Below, piece by piece: positions 1-13,592 of a DNA stretch of 64,000 nucleotides. Each line of letters opens with the position of its first letter. Position 1 is the first letter of the stretch. The position numbers were made by a program, and so were the translations under genes. The stretch is from Entrophospora sp. SA101 (Eukaryota > Glomeromycota > Glomeromycetes > Entrophosporales > Entrophosporaceae): contig CAUDNR010000424.1 of NCBI GenBank assembly GCA_958430865.1, forward strand, positions 31,079-95,078, given 5' to 3'. A model generated the notes under the pieces. That model was not told where the DNA came from, did no database searches, and saw only the letters and a list, made by a program, of their open reading frames with translations.

Positions 1-239
1 CTATGGTAACGTGACATATCAACAAAATGAAATCATAGAATTGTAGAGAAAGGTCTTAGCTTTAATTCTATGATTTGTTTTTTGGGTCATACATTTCCAT
101 TTTTGGAGAGGATATAGGATCTACACAGCCAATAAAAAGTTCAGCGACTAAGTGACTTGCACCATAGTAATAATAGGCAAGAAATTTATAATATTATTAA
201 TGAAAATAGAAAAAATAATCAATAATGTATTCCTGGAGA

Positions 240-790
240 AGCGGTGTTAAAAACAAACAACCTAAGCCCATTCACCACCCGATGAGGACCATTAAATATC
301 CATACATAATTCGAATTTGCCCAATATCTGCTACCACATAGGTCGGGTCCACCAACCCACAAATGTTATCGTATTTCCAAGTATGAATCGAAGTCAGGGG
401 AAATCGTGTGAAACGCACAAGCTCCTTCGTAATTTTCTCCTGTTCCATCAATGAAAGGTTGTCCAGCAAGAAGTTTGACTATCGGCATAACATCATCATC
501 ATTCCAATGCTTAGGAGATTTACTTGAGAGCTTATTTACAGATTCCAAAAGAAGTTTACCTAAAAGTATATATAAAGTGGCAAGTTTTAAAAAAAATTTT
601 TGCATAAAATATTTAGAGACAAAGAGCATACATTGTAGTGGTTCTGGATTTAGTATTGCAGTGCACATAAAGTCTGTATCTTCATCTGGGTCATCACACC
701 AGGCTTGATATGTGTCATTGGTCTCATCCTGGATTCTCCATGTTTTCTTTCTGAACCATTAGTCTAAACATAAAAAGCATATTAGGGTAT
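240..790 (-). pseudogene. Broken two-exon gene, family not recognised
   Basis: Reading the minus strand, a Cys/Asp-rich stretch (WCDDPDEDTDFMCTAIL, about 700-640) ends at a plausible GT donor near 636. It resumes after an AG acceptor near 560 as a second exon rich in Trp, Gly and acidic residues (HWNDDDVMPIVKLLAGQPF). A stop after YLEIR at about 366 interrupts a stretch that continues in another frame as WVGGPDLCGSRYWANSNYVW. The retained splice signals show it came from a spliced gene rather than a retrocopy. The frameshift and the missing start make it a pseudogene. The composition suggests a secreted or extracellular enzyme, but I do not recognise the family. Confidence 0.4.
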
Positions 791-799
791 GAAAAGAGA

Positions 800-1172
800 A
801 GAGCTGTCATACTAATAAATTATAACCAGCTTACTTTGAAAAAAGAAATTTAAAACAAATATATATAAAAAAAAACACATCATTTGATCATATCAGCCGA
901 TTTGGTTTTCTGGGCCTTTTTTCAAACCTTATGTCTTATTGTGTCTTGATGTTAAACACGAGTATTTTTAATGTGTAAACTGGTCGGTAGAATGATAATT
1001 ACCCTAAAAAAAATTATCTGCTCTGCTAAAAAAACTAATTTACTATTCATCAACCCGTCAAACCAATGGCCCCACCTCAAAACCAATGGGTTTTTGCTAG
1101 TATAAAGTATTCATAATGTTATGATCATACCATACTGAATTTGGGGGTTCAAACAAAATCAGTGCATATGTC
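800..1172. other. Non-coding stretch
   Basis: AT-rich DNA between the broken gene at 240-790 and the topoisomerase-bearing repeat. No open frame, tRNA-like fold or inverted repeat was recognised. Confidence 0.5.
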
Positions 1173-4155
1173 ATGAATCTTGATTTAGTGGACCTCGATT
1201 TAGCAGATACTAATTAAAAATCTCAGTTTTACTGATAAACAGTTCCATAATAAACCTTAATAAAAACCATCTCGATAACAGATTTTTTTAAACCAAGATT
1301 TATTGTGTAATGACAATTATAGACTTTTGATTTACATTATATTGCCAATTTGCGTTTTAAAACAATTTTTCCTAAATAGTAAAAGTATTATTGTAAAGGT
1401 TACATGAATAAAAGTTTGTGGATGAGGCATAATTAGGTTTAATATCACAATTAGGTCATAATGTCATAATCAATGTCCAAAATATGTATGGCTGAGTTTG
1501 AATTAACTTTTGAGCTGCACTCATTTATTAATCACAAGCTTTTATTATTAATGTTTGTCAATTTAAATTTATTGCCTCTCTCTTGTAGCTTTGATGAGTC
1601 TGTTAGTACACATCTGCTAAAATATTTATAAACTAAAATAAAAATATCAATGCAAATAAAAAATAGTACCTCTGTCATTAACACATCTTCAGACCCAAAC
1701 CCATACCAAACAACATCATTCACGTTTTGTCGTTGAAAAATAATGTTTTTTCAAAAATCAAATCACGTTATCAAAAAAAATCTTTGTACAACACCAAGTA
1801 CCAATAATAAATAAATATTTTGTTTTTTTTTTCCCCTTAACAAATCTTTTTTATAAAATTATAAAAATATCACGTCAAAAAAGAAATCAATCAAACGCTA
1901 TTGCTGAGGATCATGAGTAAGTGTTTATCATAAGAGTGGTGGTGGTGGTCACCACTCGTCGTTACTCTAGTTAATAATAAGTCAGTTCACCATGCCCAGT
2001 CACTTTTTATATGGGCATACACTAGCGATTTTAATCATGATTAAATTTTTTCATTAATACATTTAACCAATAAACTAGAACCTCGGTCGGCTAAATGGAC
2101 TAGCTTAATTCATAACGGTGTCTGTTTTCCTCCAGAATACGTTCCTCACAATGTTTAGATGAAATATAATGGTATGGCGTTACCTTTTTTTAACACACAT
2201 ACATTTGGAAATATTGTTGTCGTTGTTGTTGTTGTTGTTATAATTTTTAATTATTTTTATAAAATTTTTTATAATAATCATTATTGATTTCTTTTTTCAA
2301 AGGGCTTGAAATCAAACTCACTCCAGAAGCTAAAGAAGTAGCTACATTTTTGCTGCATTATTATTAAACACAGACTATGTAAAGAACAATACTTTCAACA
2401 AAAACTTTCTTTAAAGATTGGCAAGTTATCTTGGAAAAATCTGAAGAAAATCCACTAATTGAGGATTTTGAAAAATGTGATCTTACTTCTATATACAACT
2501 ATTTACAAGAAGAAAAGGAACAAAGAATTTTTCAAAAGAGGAAAAACAAAAGTTGAAAGATGAAAAGACCAGGGTTGATGAATTTTATGGTTATTGTTAC
2601 TTAGATGGACATAAAGAAAAAATTGGTAATTTTAGAATTGAGCCACTTGGTTTGTTTAAAGATCATGGTGATCATCCTAAAACTGGTTCATTGAATTTGA
2701 GAGTCACCTCCAAGCAAATAACAATTAATATCAGTAAAGATGCACTTATCCCTCCTCCACCTGCTGGCCACTCCTGGGATGATATTCTACGTTATAACAC
2801 AGTTACCTGACTCACCACCTGGAAGGAGAATGTAAATGACAGCATAAATATGTGTTTTTAGCATCCAATAGCTCACTTAAAGGTCAAATTGACTTGAAAA
2901 AATTTGATAATACTAGGGAGCTCAATAAACACATAGAAAAAATTTGCTGTTATTACGCACTGGATTTAAAAGATAGACTCAGTTCAGTTTGTCAACATGC
3001 TATGGCTATGTATCTTATTGGCAAGCTTTCACTAAGAGCAGGAAATGAAAAAACTGACGAAGAAGCAGATACTGTAGTTTGTTGTTCCCTCAGATGTGAG
3101 CATATTACTTTGGTACCGCCAATGACAGTCAAGTTCAATTTTCTAGCTAAAGATTCAATAAGATACATAAATTCGGTGGAAGTAATAGAACAAGTCTTCA
3201 AAAATCTTAAAATATTTCTGAAGGATAAGGGATCCACTGAACTGTTATTTGACAGATTAAAGGTACAAAAAAAAAATATATGTATTTTTAAATTTTCAAA
3301 TTTCATACATTGCACATATATATACATATACATATATATATATATATATATATACACACATGTGTGTGTTCTATTAATAAATTCAAATTTTCTTTAAAAA
3401 AAATTATTTTAGACTCAAGATTTGAATAGACATTTATCTGAATACATGGAGGGACTAACTGCCAAAGTGTTCTGTATATACAACGCATCTTGTACCTTCC
3501 AAATTGAGCTAAAGAAAGAAGAAAAAATGGTAGCATATAATAAAGCAAACAGACAGGTTGCTATTTTATGTAACCATCAACATTCCATTAGCAAGGCTCA
3601 TGATAATTAAATCAATAGAATTGATGATAGGGTAATTTTTTATCATGCAACTAATGATTATTGTTAATTTCTCAAATAAATTTACATATATTCTTTAATA
3701 TGTATATGTAGGTTTGTGCTTTGAAATATCAAAGAAATAAATGTAAAATGGAATTGTTGACTCTTGAGCCCAAATTAAAAAAGAAAGAGCCTCAACTATT
3801 TGAACCAGAATCAGATAATCAAGCATGAGAAACAATTGATGGAAAAAGAACATTTGGCAATTATGAAAAAATTTGAAAGAGATAATTAAAAGCTTACGGA
3901 AGAAGGGAAACCACATAAACCTGAAGACCATCTTAAACAATTATTAAAGGACATCAATGAAAAAGAGAGAATGAATGGAAATCTAGCAAAGTTAATCCTA
4001 AAAAAGGACAAACAAGTGAAAAACTCTGGAGCCAAATAGAAAAATTGACGGAATGTATCAAAACCACCAAATTGTTGAAACAAGACAAAGAAGACAATAA
4101 GACAACTGCACTCGGTACATCAAAAATCAATTATTTAGACCCACATATTTCTTAA
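1173..4155 (+). repeat. Large dispersed repeat, copy A (carries dead TOP1)
   Basis: This stretch is collinear with 54476-57335 over nearly its whole length. Both share the MITE-like left end (GAATCTTGATTTAG), a minus-strand exon-like stretch encoding NDVVWY and SEDVLMTEV (copy A near 1720-1650), and then the topoisomerase I pseudogene. Copy A carries about 240 b at roughly 1870-2105 that copy B lacks, starts inside the MITE (its terminal CACAG is missing) and lacks about 27 b present in copy B near 56605. The relation is seen directly by comparing the two sequences; percent identity was not computed. Confidence 0.85.
2105..4155 (+). pseudogene. TOP1: DNA topoisomerase I (type IB) pseudogene, copy A
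   Basis: Eukaryotic topoisomerase IB relaxes supercoiled nuclear DNA through a 3'-phosphotyrosine intermediate. Recognisable blocks run in order: HNGVCFPPEYVPHNV (about 2110-2160), LEIKLTPEAKEVATF after a retained AG near 2303, FKDWQVILE, GDHPKTGSLNLRVT, ISKDALIPPPP, the core [26 protein letters not shown] (2975-3055), [19 protein letters not shown], and the C-terminal coiled-coil linker. It ends just after the active-site block NYLDPHIS at about 4125-4153. It is dead: there is a TGA for Trp after NTVT (about 2807), frameshifts near 2532 and 2850, and a TAA in the ATFLLHYY block. Introns, including one with a (TA)n tract at 3318-3352, are still present, so it is not a retrocopy. The N-terminal region is missing. 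Confidence 0.9.
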
Positions 4156-4555
4156 GATTTTTAACAAAAGTCTTAGCAATCGTAGAAATGCGATCCGCGG
4201 ATATCCGTCATCCATTCATCAGTCATTTATGAAGAAATCTCGAATATTCAACTTAATTTCACGTGACACTGATGATTCACTGTGTATTAAAAAGAATTTA
4301 TTATTATTATATTTTTAAAAATCTGGAGATTTTTTTTAATTTAATAATAATATTAAAAGAATTTTTATTTTGAAATTTTTTTTTTTAAAAAAATAATGGA
4401 CAATTTTGGATACCGTGATCTCTTAAATTTTAATAATGATCATAATATTAATCCATTAAGGAAAATATTGTATAATAAAAATATTTAATTTATTGCCAGA
4501 AATATACTAATGCCTTATCTTTAATAATAATTATCGTACATAATGGCTTTTAAAT

Positions 4556-4750
4556 TGTGACTTTTTAATCAACTCGTCTAATGCTTCATTGCCACTGGTC
4601 CATCCTTCAGTTAATAGATTGGATCGCATGATTGACACCATGAATGCAAAGTTTTATATTTATATTTATTGCAGGTTGGACATTTCCCATATATTTCCAA
4701 TCAAAAGAAAAATTTTTAGCCACAAATGTATATCATGTGAACAAGTGGAA
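4556..4750. pseudogene. Kinase N-terminal exon debris in a dispersed repeat
   Basis: Minus strand at about 4600-4556 encodes SGNEALDELIKKSQFK, matching the WSSGDEIIDETIKSSQ linker ahead of the kinase domain of the intact gene at 45560-46965. On the plus strand at about 4723-4750 the stretch ATNVYHVNKW also appears, inverted, at 17930-17975. The block as a whole resembles 17930-18190 in reverse orientation, sharing AATGCTTCATTGCCACT and ATTGACACCAT. It is therefore one copy of a small dispersed repeat containing kinase sequence, not a gene. Confidence 0.5.
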
Positions 4751-4755
4751 TATTT

Positions 4756-5085
4756 AGATTTCAAATGTTTTGGCTCTTCAAACATGGGAGTTAGTTTAAT
4801 ATTAACCGGGTGAATGTAGGATCCACATCAAACGTAGATCGTCAAGCTCAATTCCCACACTAATACCTCTTAGTATGAGTACTGATCTCGTTAGCTTATT
4901 GCTACTGATTATTTGATAATAATCACATTAAAGATATCTATGTTTTTGACGACCTAAAGGATGTTTGTCCGCAAGATATATGCTGATGATAATCTATTTG
5001 TTGACGAATGAGAAGATCTTCTTAAATGGGGTATGGCAAAACATCCAGAAATTAGTAATTACGACAAATTTTATTGAATAAATAG
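4756..5085. other. Non-coding, weak BACK-like remnant
   Basis: Mostly featureless. On the plus strand near 5005-5073 the frame EDLLKWGMAKHPEISNYDKF follows a TGA; it resembles the BACK-domain 'LIKWG' segment of the BTB proteins common in this type of genome. It is too short and broken to annotate as a gene. Confidence 0.25.
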
Positions 5086-5100
5086 TTGGTGGATATAATC

Positions 5101-5240
5101 CAGTGTTGGAATTCCGGTTCCGGTGGGAAAATCACTGGAACTGGAACACTTGAACACTGGAACAGTTTGGAAACATCACTGGAACACTGGAACCGCTGGA
5201 ACTGGCTGGAACCACATTGGAACCACTGGAATAAATATGG
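5101..5240. repeat. Degenerate CTGGAAC-type short repeat
   Basis: About 140 b are built from irregular iterations of TGGAAC or CTGGAACACTGGAAC, visible by eye. The block begins with CAGTGTTGGAATTCC, close to the first eight bases of the hAT-type MITE at 22838 (CAGTGTTGTGC). That MITE is itself built from ATTGGAACATTCCAAT units. No matching right end was found, so this may be a truncated relative. Confidence 0.5.
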
Positions 5241-5492
5241 GACATTTTCAAAAGTTGAGCAGAAATGTAGAAATAATGGGAAATTATAGGGTATTCGTTA
5301 GGTGATTTAATACATCCAGATCACAGATAAAGGTTTAGTTGATTGTAATAAATAATGTGTATCTACATATACATATACTTTTATTTTTTATTTTTTTCAA
5401 TAATCAAGAATATTTACATAAATGGGAAAATATATTTAAAAATAATAAATAAATAAAATAAATAAATAAATAAATAATAAATTTACAATTAA

Positions 5493-7205
5493 TTAATATT
5501 GAGAAGGACTAGTCGTGGCAGATATTGAAATCAAAGGATTTGAAGAAGGCTTTGTTGGAGTTGTTGCGTTGCTAGTATCATTATTAGAAATTTCAGACGA
5601 AATATAATCATCATCTGTTGCAACTCTTGTAGCAGATTGCGTATTTCGAGGATTTGTTATCATTATTGTATTATTGTTATTGTCATTGTTAATAGTATTG
5701 TTATTATTATTAGTATTATTTGTTGGTGCTGACACATTAATTGAATGTGAAGGTGATACCCCAACAAAACCTCTTCGATCTCTACGTCTCATGAATAAAT
5801 TCCAATTATTTTTTAATTTAGATAAAATTCTATCTATATCTTTTTGTTTGTCATCATCGGAAAATATTGACGATAAAATATATGTCATTTGAAGCATACG
5901 AGCTGCAGTGTCTGTTACAGGAATTCCAGAATCAAAATCATGAAATAGTTTATTAAATGCATCTACAAATGAAAAATCATATATTCTTAATAATAAAAAA
6001 CTCGTGAAACATAAAGATATATGATATATAATTTTTTTAAAAATACCTTCAACTCTATCACGTATAGGTAAAATAACATGATCTCTAAAACTCATTAGCA
6101 CCAAACGTCTAATACTAATTTTATGCGAACCCACTTGCATTTGCAATGGTAGAAAGACTCCTTCAAAATAAGGAATAACTGTTCCGAAATAAAATGACCA
6201 TAACTCAACTAAGCGAGAAACAAGTTTTTCATCAGGAACACCTTTTAATTTTCCATTAAGAGTAAACATCCCAGAATCTAAAAGCTCATTTATATCTTCA
6301 AAAAGTTGTTGTGGAGATCGATCATTTATACATCGTCTTCATATAATAAATATTTTGATTAACAATTATTTAGATGAATAGACAAAATTAGTTTTTGTTA
6401 TTAATTTAAAATAAAATTCTTACCTTACCAACTCATTTAAATCTTCAATTGCTAATTTTAATCCTTCGCCATTAAATAATGGCAAAACTTTTATTACCAA
6501 TATATTCCACGAATCATTTGGGTTAATGAGTTCCATCTTTTCAAACTCTTTTGTAGTGGCTGGAGCGTCATATATAAATGTTTTATGAAAAGCAGGAGCT
6601 ATTGATGGAGTATATATAGTAGAAGATATATTATTACTACCATTATCTTTGAAATTGACTTGTATAGAACCTGCCGAATGAGATTTTTCATGTTGTTGTT
6701 GGTTGTTGTTATTGTTGTTATTATTAGTGCTATTAAACGTTCCCATTGTTGAGGTAGAGTTAGATCGTTCCATGACCGGTAGCATCGAAAAGGATGTATG
6801 AGATAACGTTGTAGAAGTTGTTGTCGCTGAAGAGGAACTTGAGTTTATAACATTGACATTACGATTTGACAAGGAATTACCACCACGAAAAGGAGAATAT
6901 GGCAGTGTTAAAGGACTTTGAACTTGTTGAAAAACTGGAGAGGTCTCCCCTTCTCCATTTATGCCTATAGATACAATGGCATTGTTATTGTCATTATTTG
7001 TTATAACTGGTGATAATGAAGTGTTATTACTGCTGCTATTATTGTTATTAACATTTATATAATTAGAGCTTATAGAAGGCAAACTTGTACTTATAGGTAC
7101 TTGGCGTGGAAAAGATGAAGTTGAAGAGTTGGATGAAGAAGTACTTAAAGAATTAATTGTTGGTGTGGAATGTGGTGATTCAGCTTGAATTGGATTTAAG
7201 CTCAT
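5493..7205 (-). CDS. HbrB-domain protein, TORC2 subunit Bit61/PRR5-like
   Basis: Three exons (7205-6424, 6336-6047, 5962-5493) with GT-AG introns give 513 aa. The start is the ATG at 7205; upstream in frame there is only a T/A-rich leader. Residues 1 to about 235 are low-complexity Ser/Thr/Asn. The HbrB domain follows at about 240-420: WNILVIKVLPLFNGEG, LNELVRRCINDRSPQQ, LWSFYFGTVIPYFEGVFLP and MSFRDHVILPIRDRVE. The C-terminal about 90 residues are an Asn/Thr/Ser-rich tail. In yeasts Bit61 and in animals PRR5/Protor bind TORC2 next to Rictor/Avo3 and modulate AGC-kinase phosphorylation. Function here is inferred from the family. The gene ends about 190 b from the repeat-rich left flank and is the first of five intact genes. 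Confidence 0.85.
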
Positions 7206-7908
7206 TTTTTGAAATTTACTTTTTTTTTTTCCCCCCAAAAAAATATTATATATTTATAATAAAGTTGTACAGGCCAATCATTGGCGGATTTGTGTATTAA
7301 TAATATTGAAAAAAATTTAACGTTTTTTATTTTGTCACAAGGATCTAGTGATGATACTTTCTCAAGATAATTTTCAAGAGTTTCACAACGTGTTGTTGAA
7401 GACTTGAAGCTCGAATTCAAGCTGAATTCGAACCAACTTGATATCTTTTTCATAAATCAAATTCGAGCTTTTTACTCGAGTCGGAGCATTATGTACCAAT
7501 TACCGAATAACATCAGAGCTCCAAAACTATATATGGTGAAACATATGGAACCATATTATTAATATTGTAAAAATTACTAATACTAAGTTTGTACACTAGT
7601 ACCTGTATATTTCGGGGATTTAATAATAACAATCAATCTCAACATCAACAAATTAAATTATTTCCGTTCTTAAGGTCATGTGACTTCATATATTATTATT
7701 ATCCAAGTGTCTTGCACTATTACTACATATCACATGGATTGTAAATTCACGTGCGTATTCAATTATTCAAAAATTGTCTCGACCATAAATTATAATGAAT
7801 CATTGAATTTCGGATGAAAATAGAAAATAAAGGTAGACGGACAGTATAATTTATTTGATTGTCATTTTAAAAAAGAAAAATAAATAGTGACACAATGATT
7901 CAGAAAAT
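7206..7908. promoter_or_regulatory. Divergent intergenic region (HbrB gene / methyltransferase gene)
   Basis: About 700 b between two divergently transcribed genes, presumably holding both promoters. It has poly-T/poly-A tracts next to the HbrB start. A short palindromic patch is built on TTCGAGC/GCTCGAA at about 7408-7425, with related TTCGAG and CTCGAG motifs to about 7480. No conserved gene was recognised. Confidence 0.4.
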
Positions 7909-9021
7909 ATGACTTCTTCCACAATTTTACTCTTAGAAGGACCAAAATTTCCTAATTTTAATTTTTGTCACCCATCATCGAAGATACTTTCAATTAATCA
8001 TGACAAAAGATTTACAATAAACAACAAGCAGATTTATTTATTTACTTCAAACAACGATGATGATAAAGATAATACTAAAGATGAAGGAATAGATGATAGT
8101 TTAGATTTGGATCATACTATCAAAACTTCTAAAAGCGTTTGGGATTCTGTAAGTTTATACCAAAAAAAAGAAAATCGAGAAATTGAAATTGGAAGAGTAA
8201 TTGACGAGCGAATAATTAATTATTAAATTAAATTAATTAGAGTTTGATTTTGTCTAAATTCTTTGAAAAACAAATTCGATCCAATAAATTATCTTTCCAG
8301 AACAAGAATGTAATTGAACTTGTAAGTTTAAAAGGGGTTTTTTTTTACGTTTTTATATTAATATGGTGAATATTCACGTTAATATAAAAATAAAAAAAGG
8401 GATCGGGAAAATCTATTCCATCAATAACGATTTCAATATTGGGAGTAAATAAACTGATGATTACTGATATGCCATCAGTTATTCCAGAAATCAAAAAAAT
8501 CATAAAATTAAATAATTTAAACGAAAAAAATATTACTGTAAAGCCGTTAAACTGGATGGATAGGTTTGTTTTCTTACGAGAATTTGTATTTTTTATTAAT
8601 AGCAATGATTATTACAATATTTTTCATTTTTTTTTTAGGAAAGATTTACCTTTACTGATAAATAATGATAATAGGCCTTGGGATTATATAATAGCATCTG
8701 ATATTGTTTGGATTGATTATCTGATTGAACCTTTAATTGAGACATTGGATGGTAGAAATATTTATTTATATGTCATTATTATTATTGCATTATTTCCGTA
8801 ACATATAATTTATATATATAAATATAGATTTAACTACACCAAAACATACGAGACTTTTTATTGCACATCAAAAAAGAACAACAAGATCAGATGAAATGTT
8901 TTTTAATGGATTAAAGAATCGTAATTGGATAATTGAGAAAATTGACAGCGATGATTTGAATTGGGAAGAAGGATTTTGTAAATATGGTATTGAGATTTAT
9001 AAAGGAATAAAATATCAATAA
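7909..9021 (+). CDS. METTL21-type (Methyltransf_16) protein methyltransferase
   Basis: Five exons (7909-8148, 8241-8321, 8400-8563, 8639-8751, 8828-9021) join in frame to 263 aa. The family's N-terminal signature appears as KSVWDSSLILSKFFE across the first junction, followed by NVIELGSGKSIPSITISIL (SAM-binding motif I), VNKLMITDMPSV (acidic end of strand 2), and the post-II block DYIIASDIVWIDYLIEPLI. The C-terminal LFIAHQKRTTRSDEMFFNGL is also typical. Members are SAM-dependent class I enzymes that methylate lysines or the N-terminus of translation factors and chaperones, probably in the cytosol. Motif I reads GSGKS rather than the usual GAGTG. The substrate cannot be read from sequence. Confidence 0.85.
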
Positions 9022-9173
9022 ATAAATAAATGATATCATTGTTATAGTTGTTATATTATTTTTTTTATTTTTTTTTTCTAAAAGGTCCCTTTTATTTTAA
9101 TAAATATAAGCAACAATAGTAATAATCTATCTATCTATATATATATATATATTTAAAACATATATATTCGTAT

Positions 9174-10772
<1,599 letters not shown>

Positions 10773-11191
10773 TTGTCTTTATATATATATAAAATTCAAT
10801 TTTTGGATTTCAATCTTTTTTTAAAAAATTTTTAATTTAAAAAAAAATATTAATTTTTTTTTTTTTGATGAATTCTATATTTATACTTGTAAACAACGAA
10901 TCAAATATATTGATAAAGAACTTTCTTTTTTTTTAAAAAAAAATCAACCAATAAAAATATGTTGCAAATAATTTATTTTCCCCACTATCCGCAACAACAA
11001 CAATAAATAAAATAAAAAATAATAATAATATTTAATAAAACGATTAGTTTTTTTTTTGTTGAAAAAAAAATTTTAAAATACATTTTTGTGCTGCTGTATT
11101 TCTAAGCTTCCGCTTTGCCTTTGGTTTTTATTTTTTTTTTAAATTTTCGTTTAATATTTTATCTTTCTTTTAAAGAGCATCATCATCAATC
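10773..11191. promoter_or_regulatory. Shared divergent promoter region
   Basis: Only 419 b separate the start codons of GDP-L-fucose synthase (minus) and TFIIE-alpha (plus). The region is dominated by poly-T and poly-A runs of 8-12 b. No clear TATA element stands out from the AT-rich background. Confidence 0.5.
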
Positions 11192-13218
11192 ATGAATGAA
11201 AAGGAAGGAGCTACAGACATGAGTGTTTTATATGCCTTGTTGATGAGGGTATCTAGAGCCTTTTTTAATACACAACAAATAGTAGTGTTAGATCAACTTA
11301 TGAGACAAGAGGAAATAAGTGACGAAAATTTAGCAAAAAATGTTGGACTCACAGTCAAAGAGATCCATAGGCTTTGCGGAACTTTGAAAGAAGCATGCCT
11401 TATTAAAACTTCAACAATTACCGAACCTAAAAAATCCGAACAACAACAACGTACAATTCCTAGAACTTGTTATTATATAGACTGGCAACAAGTAAAGATA
11501 CTTAATTTTTATTTGTATTGAATTGAGTTGAATTGATTTTTAATTTTTATATTATTAAAAGATTGTTAATGTTATTAAATGGAAAATATGTAAAATCCGG
11601 GAGATGGTTAATGATTGTATGAAAAATGTAATGTTTTTTTTAAAAAAAAATAATGATAATCATAATATTATTATTTTACATTTATTTTTTATATAACAAA
11701 ATCAATTTTGATTTTATTTTATTTTTAAAAAACAAAAAGGAGTTGGAGAATAAAGGATATTTATGTACAGGATGCAAGAAAACATTCACACCACTTGAAA
11801 TACGTGAACTATTTGATCAATATTTACATGTTTTTCTATGTGATGTATGTGGTACTGAATTGATACATAATGATAATGCCGAAAATGTTAAAGAAACTGA
11901 AAAACTTCATGGAAGGTAATAAATAAATAAATGAATGAATGTTCATTTGGGTAATTAATACAGGGAAAAAGAAATTAAAATCAAAAATATTGTTTATTTG
12001 TTTAATTGTTTAGGTTTATGGAGCAAAGTCAACCTATAATTGATTTATTGAAAAAAATCGATAAATTAAAAATCCCTGCGTATGCATCGTTTTTATTTAT
12101 TTATTTATTAGAATTTTTTTAAAAAAACTTTTTATAAAATAAATATGTGAATATATGCATAAATAAATAATCAAAGGAGTACTTTTCCAAGAGGACCAAA
12201 TTCTAAAGGTTCAGGATCAGGCTCTACACGTTAGTATACAATCAAATCAAGTCAAATAATGTGATAACACACGCATATAAATATATAGGTTCTTAATTAA
12301 TGGATTGATTATTTGATTGATTAGAGGACCAAGATATGCAAAATTCACAAAATGGTAATTTACAAACTGGTGATTTCCATGTGGTCTTAAAATCAGACAA
12401 TGAAGCTTCAAAGGCGGAAAGACAAGCAGAGCTTGAAAAGAAACGGTAATTACAATAAATTTGATTTAAATAATAATCATATGAATAATTACAATTCACA
12501 AAATTGTTGTCATTATTAAATTATCACTTTCTATAAATATGAATATATATATATATATATTTTATTCAAAATATAAAAAGTCAACAGAATGAACTTCCAA
12601 TTTGGCACGTTGTTAGCACAGTATCAGGCGAAGTGATGATTTCAAATAATAATAAAGTGGAAATTCAAGAAGATGACGATCAAAAGAATGAAATTGGAAG
12701 GTTAAATGAAAAGGATGATGGGAACGCATCATGTAATAATAATATAATAATAATTAATAATTATAAAAAATGTAATAATGTTGATAATATATCTCATATA
12801 TTTTATTATATATGTAGATTTAGAATCATATTATGCAAATTTGAGAAATCAAGTGTCAAGTGAATTTATTGAGGAAGTTGAAGATGGTATAGAAGATATG
12901 TATTTGTCGCCGGAAGTACCGAATATTAGTAAAAATATCATCGAGGAAGAAGAGTTCGAAGAATTTGATATAATAGAAGTTCAACAAAACAATATTAATA
13001 TTGAAGATGATGATGAATTTGATGATGTTATTGAATTTGAGGATACAAGAAACAAGTAATATAATTGTATTATTATTATTATTATTATTATTATTTATTT
13101 ACATTACATTTATGTTTTTTTGTTATTTTTGTTTAGTAAAAGATTGAAAATAGAAGAACAATATTATGGAAATGGTAATATTATTAATAATAGAAAATCA
13201 AATGGTACACATTATTGA
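11192..13218 (+). CDS. TFA1: Transcription initiation factor IIE, alpha subunit
   Basis: Nine exons (11192-11491, 11562-11627, 11740-11915, 12014-12079, 12177-12229, 12325-12445, 12581-12732, 12818-13055, 13137-13218) join in frame to 417 aa. The N-terminal winged helix (ISDENLAKNVGLTVKEIHRL) runs into YYIDWQQIVNVIKWKI. The zinc ribbon is C-x2-C (YLCTGCKK) and C-x2-C (LCDVCGTEL), 23 residues apart. The family's LPIWHVVSTVSGE block lies after residue 230, and the C-terminus is a Glu/Asp-rich tail of the kind that contacts TFIIH. TFIIE recruits and regulates TFIIH at RNA polymerase II promoters in the nucleus. The internal introns are 70-112 b and all GT-AG. Confidence 0.93.
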
Positions 13219-13592
13219 TTTGACTGGTAAGTAGTTTTTAAGAGTTTATTTATAAAAGAAATAAAGAAAATTATTAATTATATATATATATATATTTATT
13301 ATAATTATATAATTGGAATAATAAATTTTTAATAAAGAAAATTTTTTATAACCATTATTATTATTAAAAAATAAAAAAAAAAAAATGCTTTACTCATCAG
13401 TTATCTAATTTTTGCATTTAAAAAAATGTATTTTATTTTTATAATAAAATTATATATAAATGGAATAATGAATAAATATAATTTTACATATAATTTTACA
13501 CATTACAAAATAATAAAAGTATTTTTTGTTGCTAATAATTATTTGCTAATAATTAATAATTAATTATAATTAAATATATAATATAATATTTA

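Noticed and set aside
2992..3357. Long minus-strand frame opposite the topoisomerase pseudogene
   Set aside because: A shadow of the plus-strand coding text plus a (TA)n tract that reads as YIYIYI.
8345..8605. Minus-strand hydrophobic frame within the methyltransferase gene
   Set aside because: Opposite a well-supported spliced coding region; a shadow frame.
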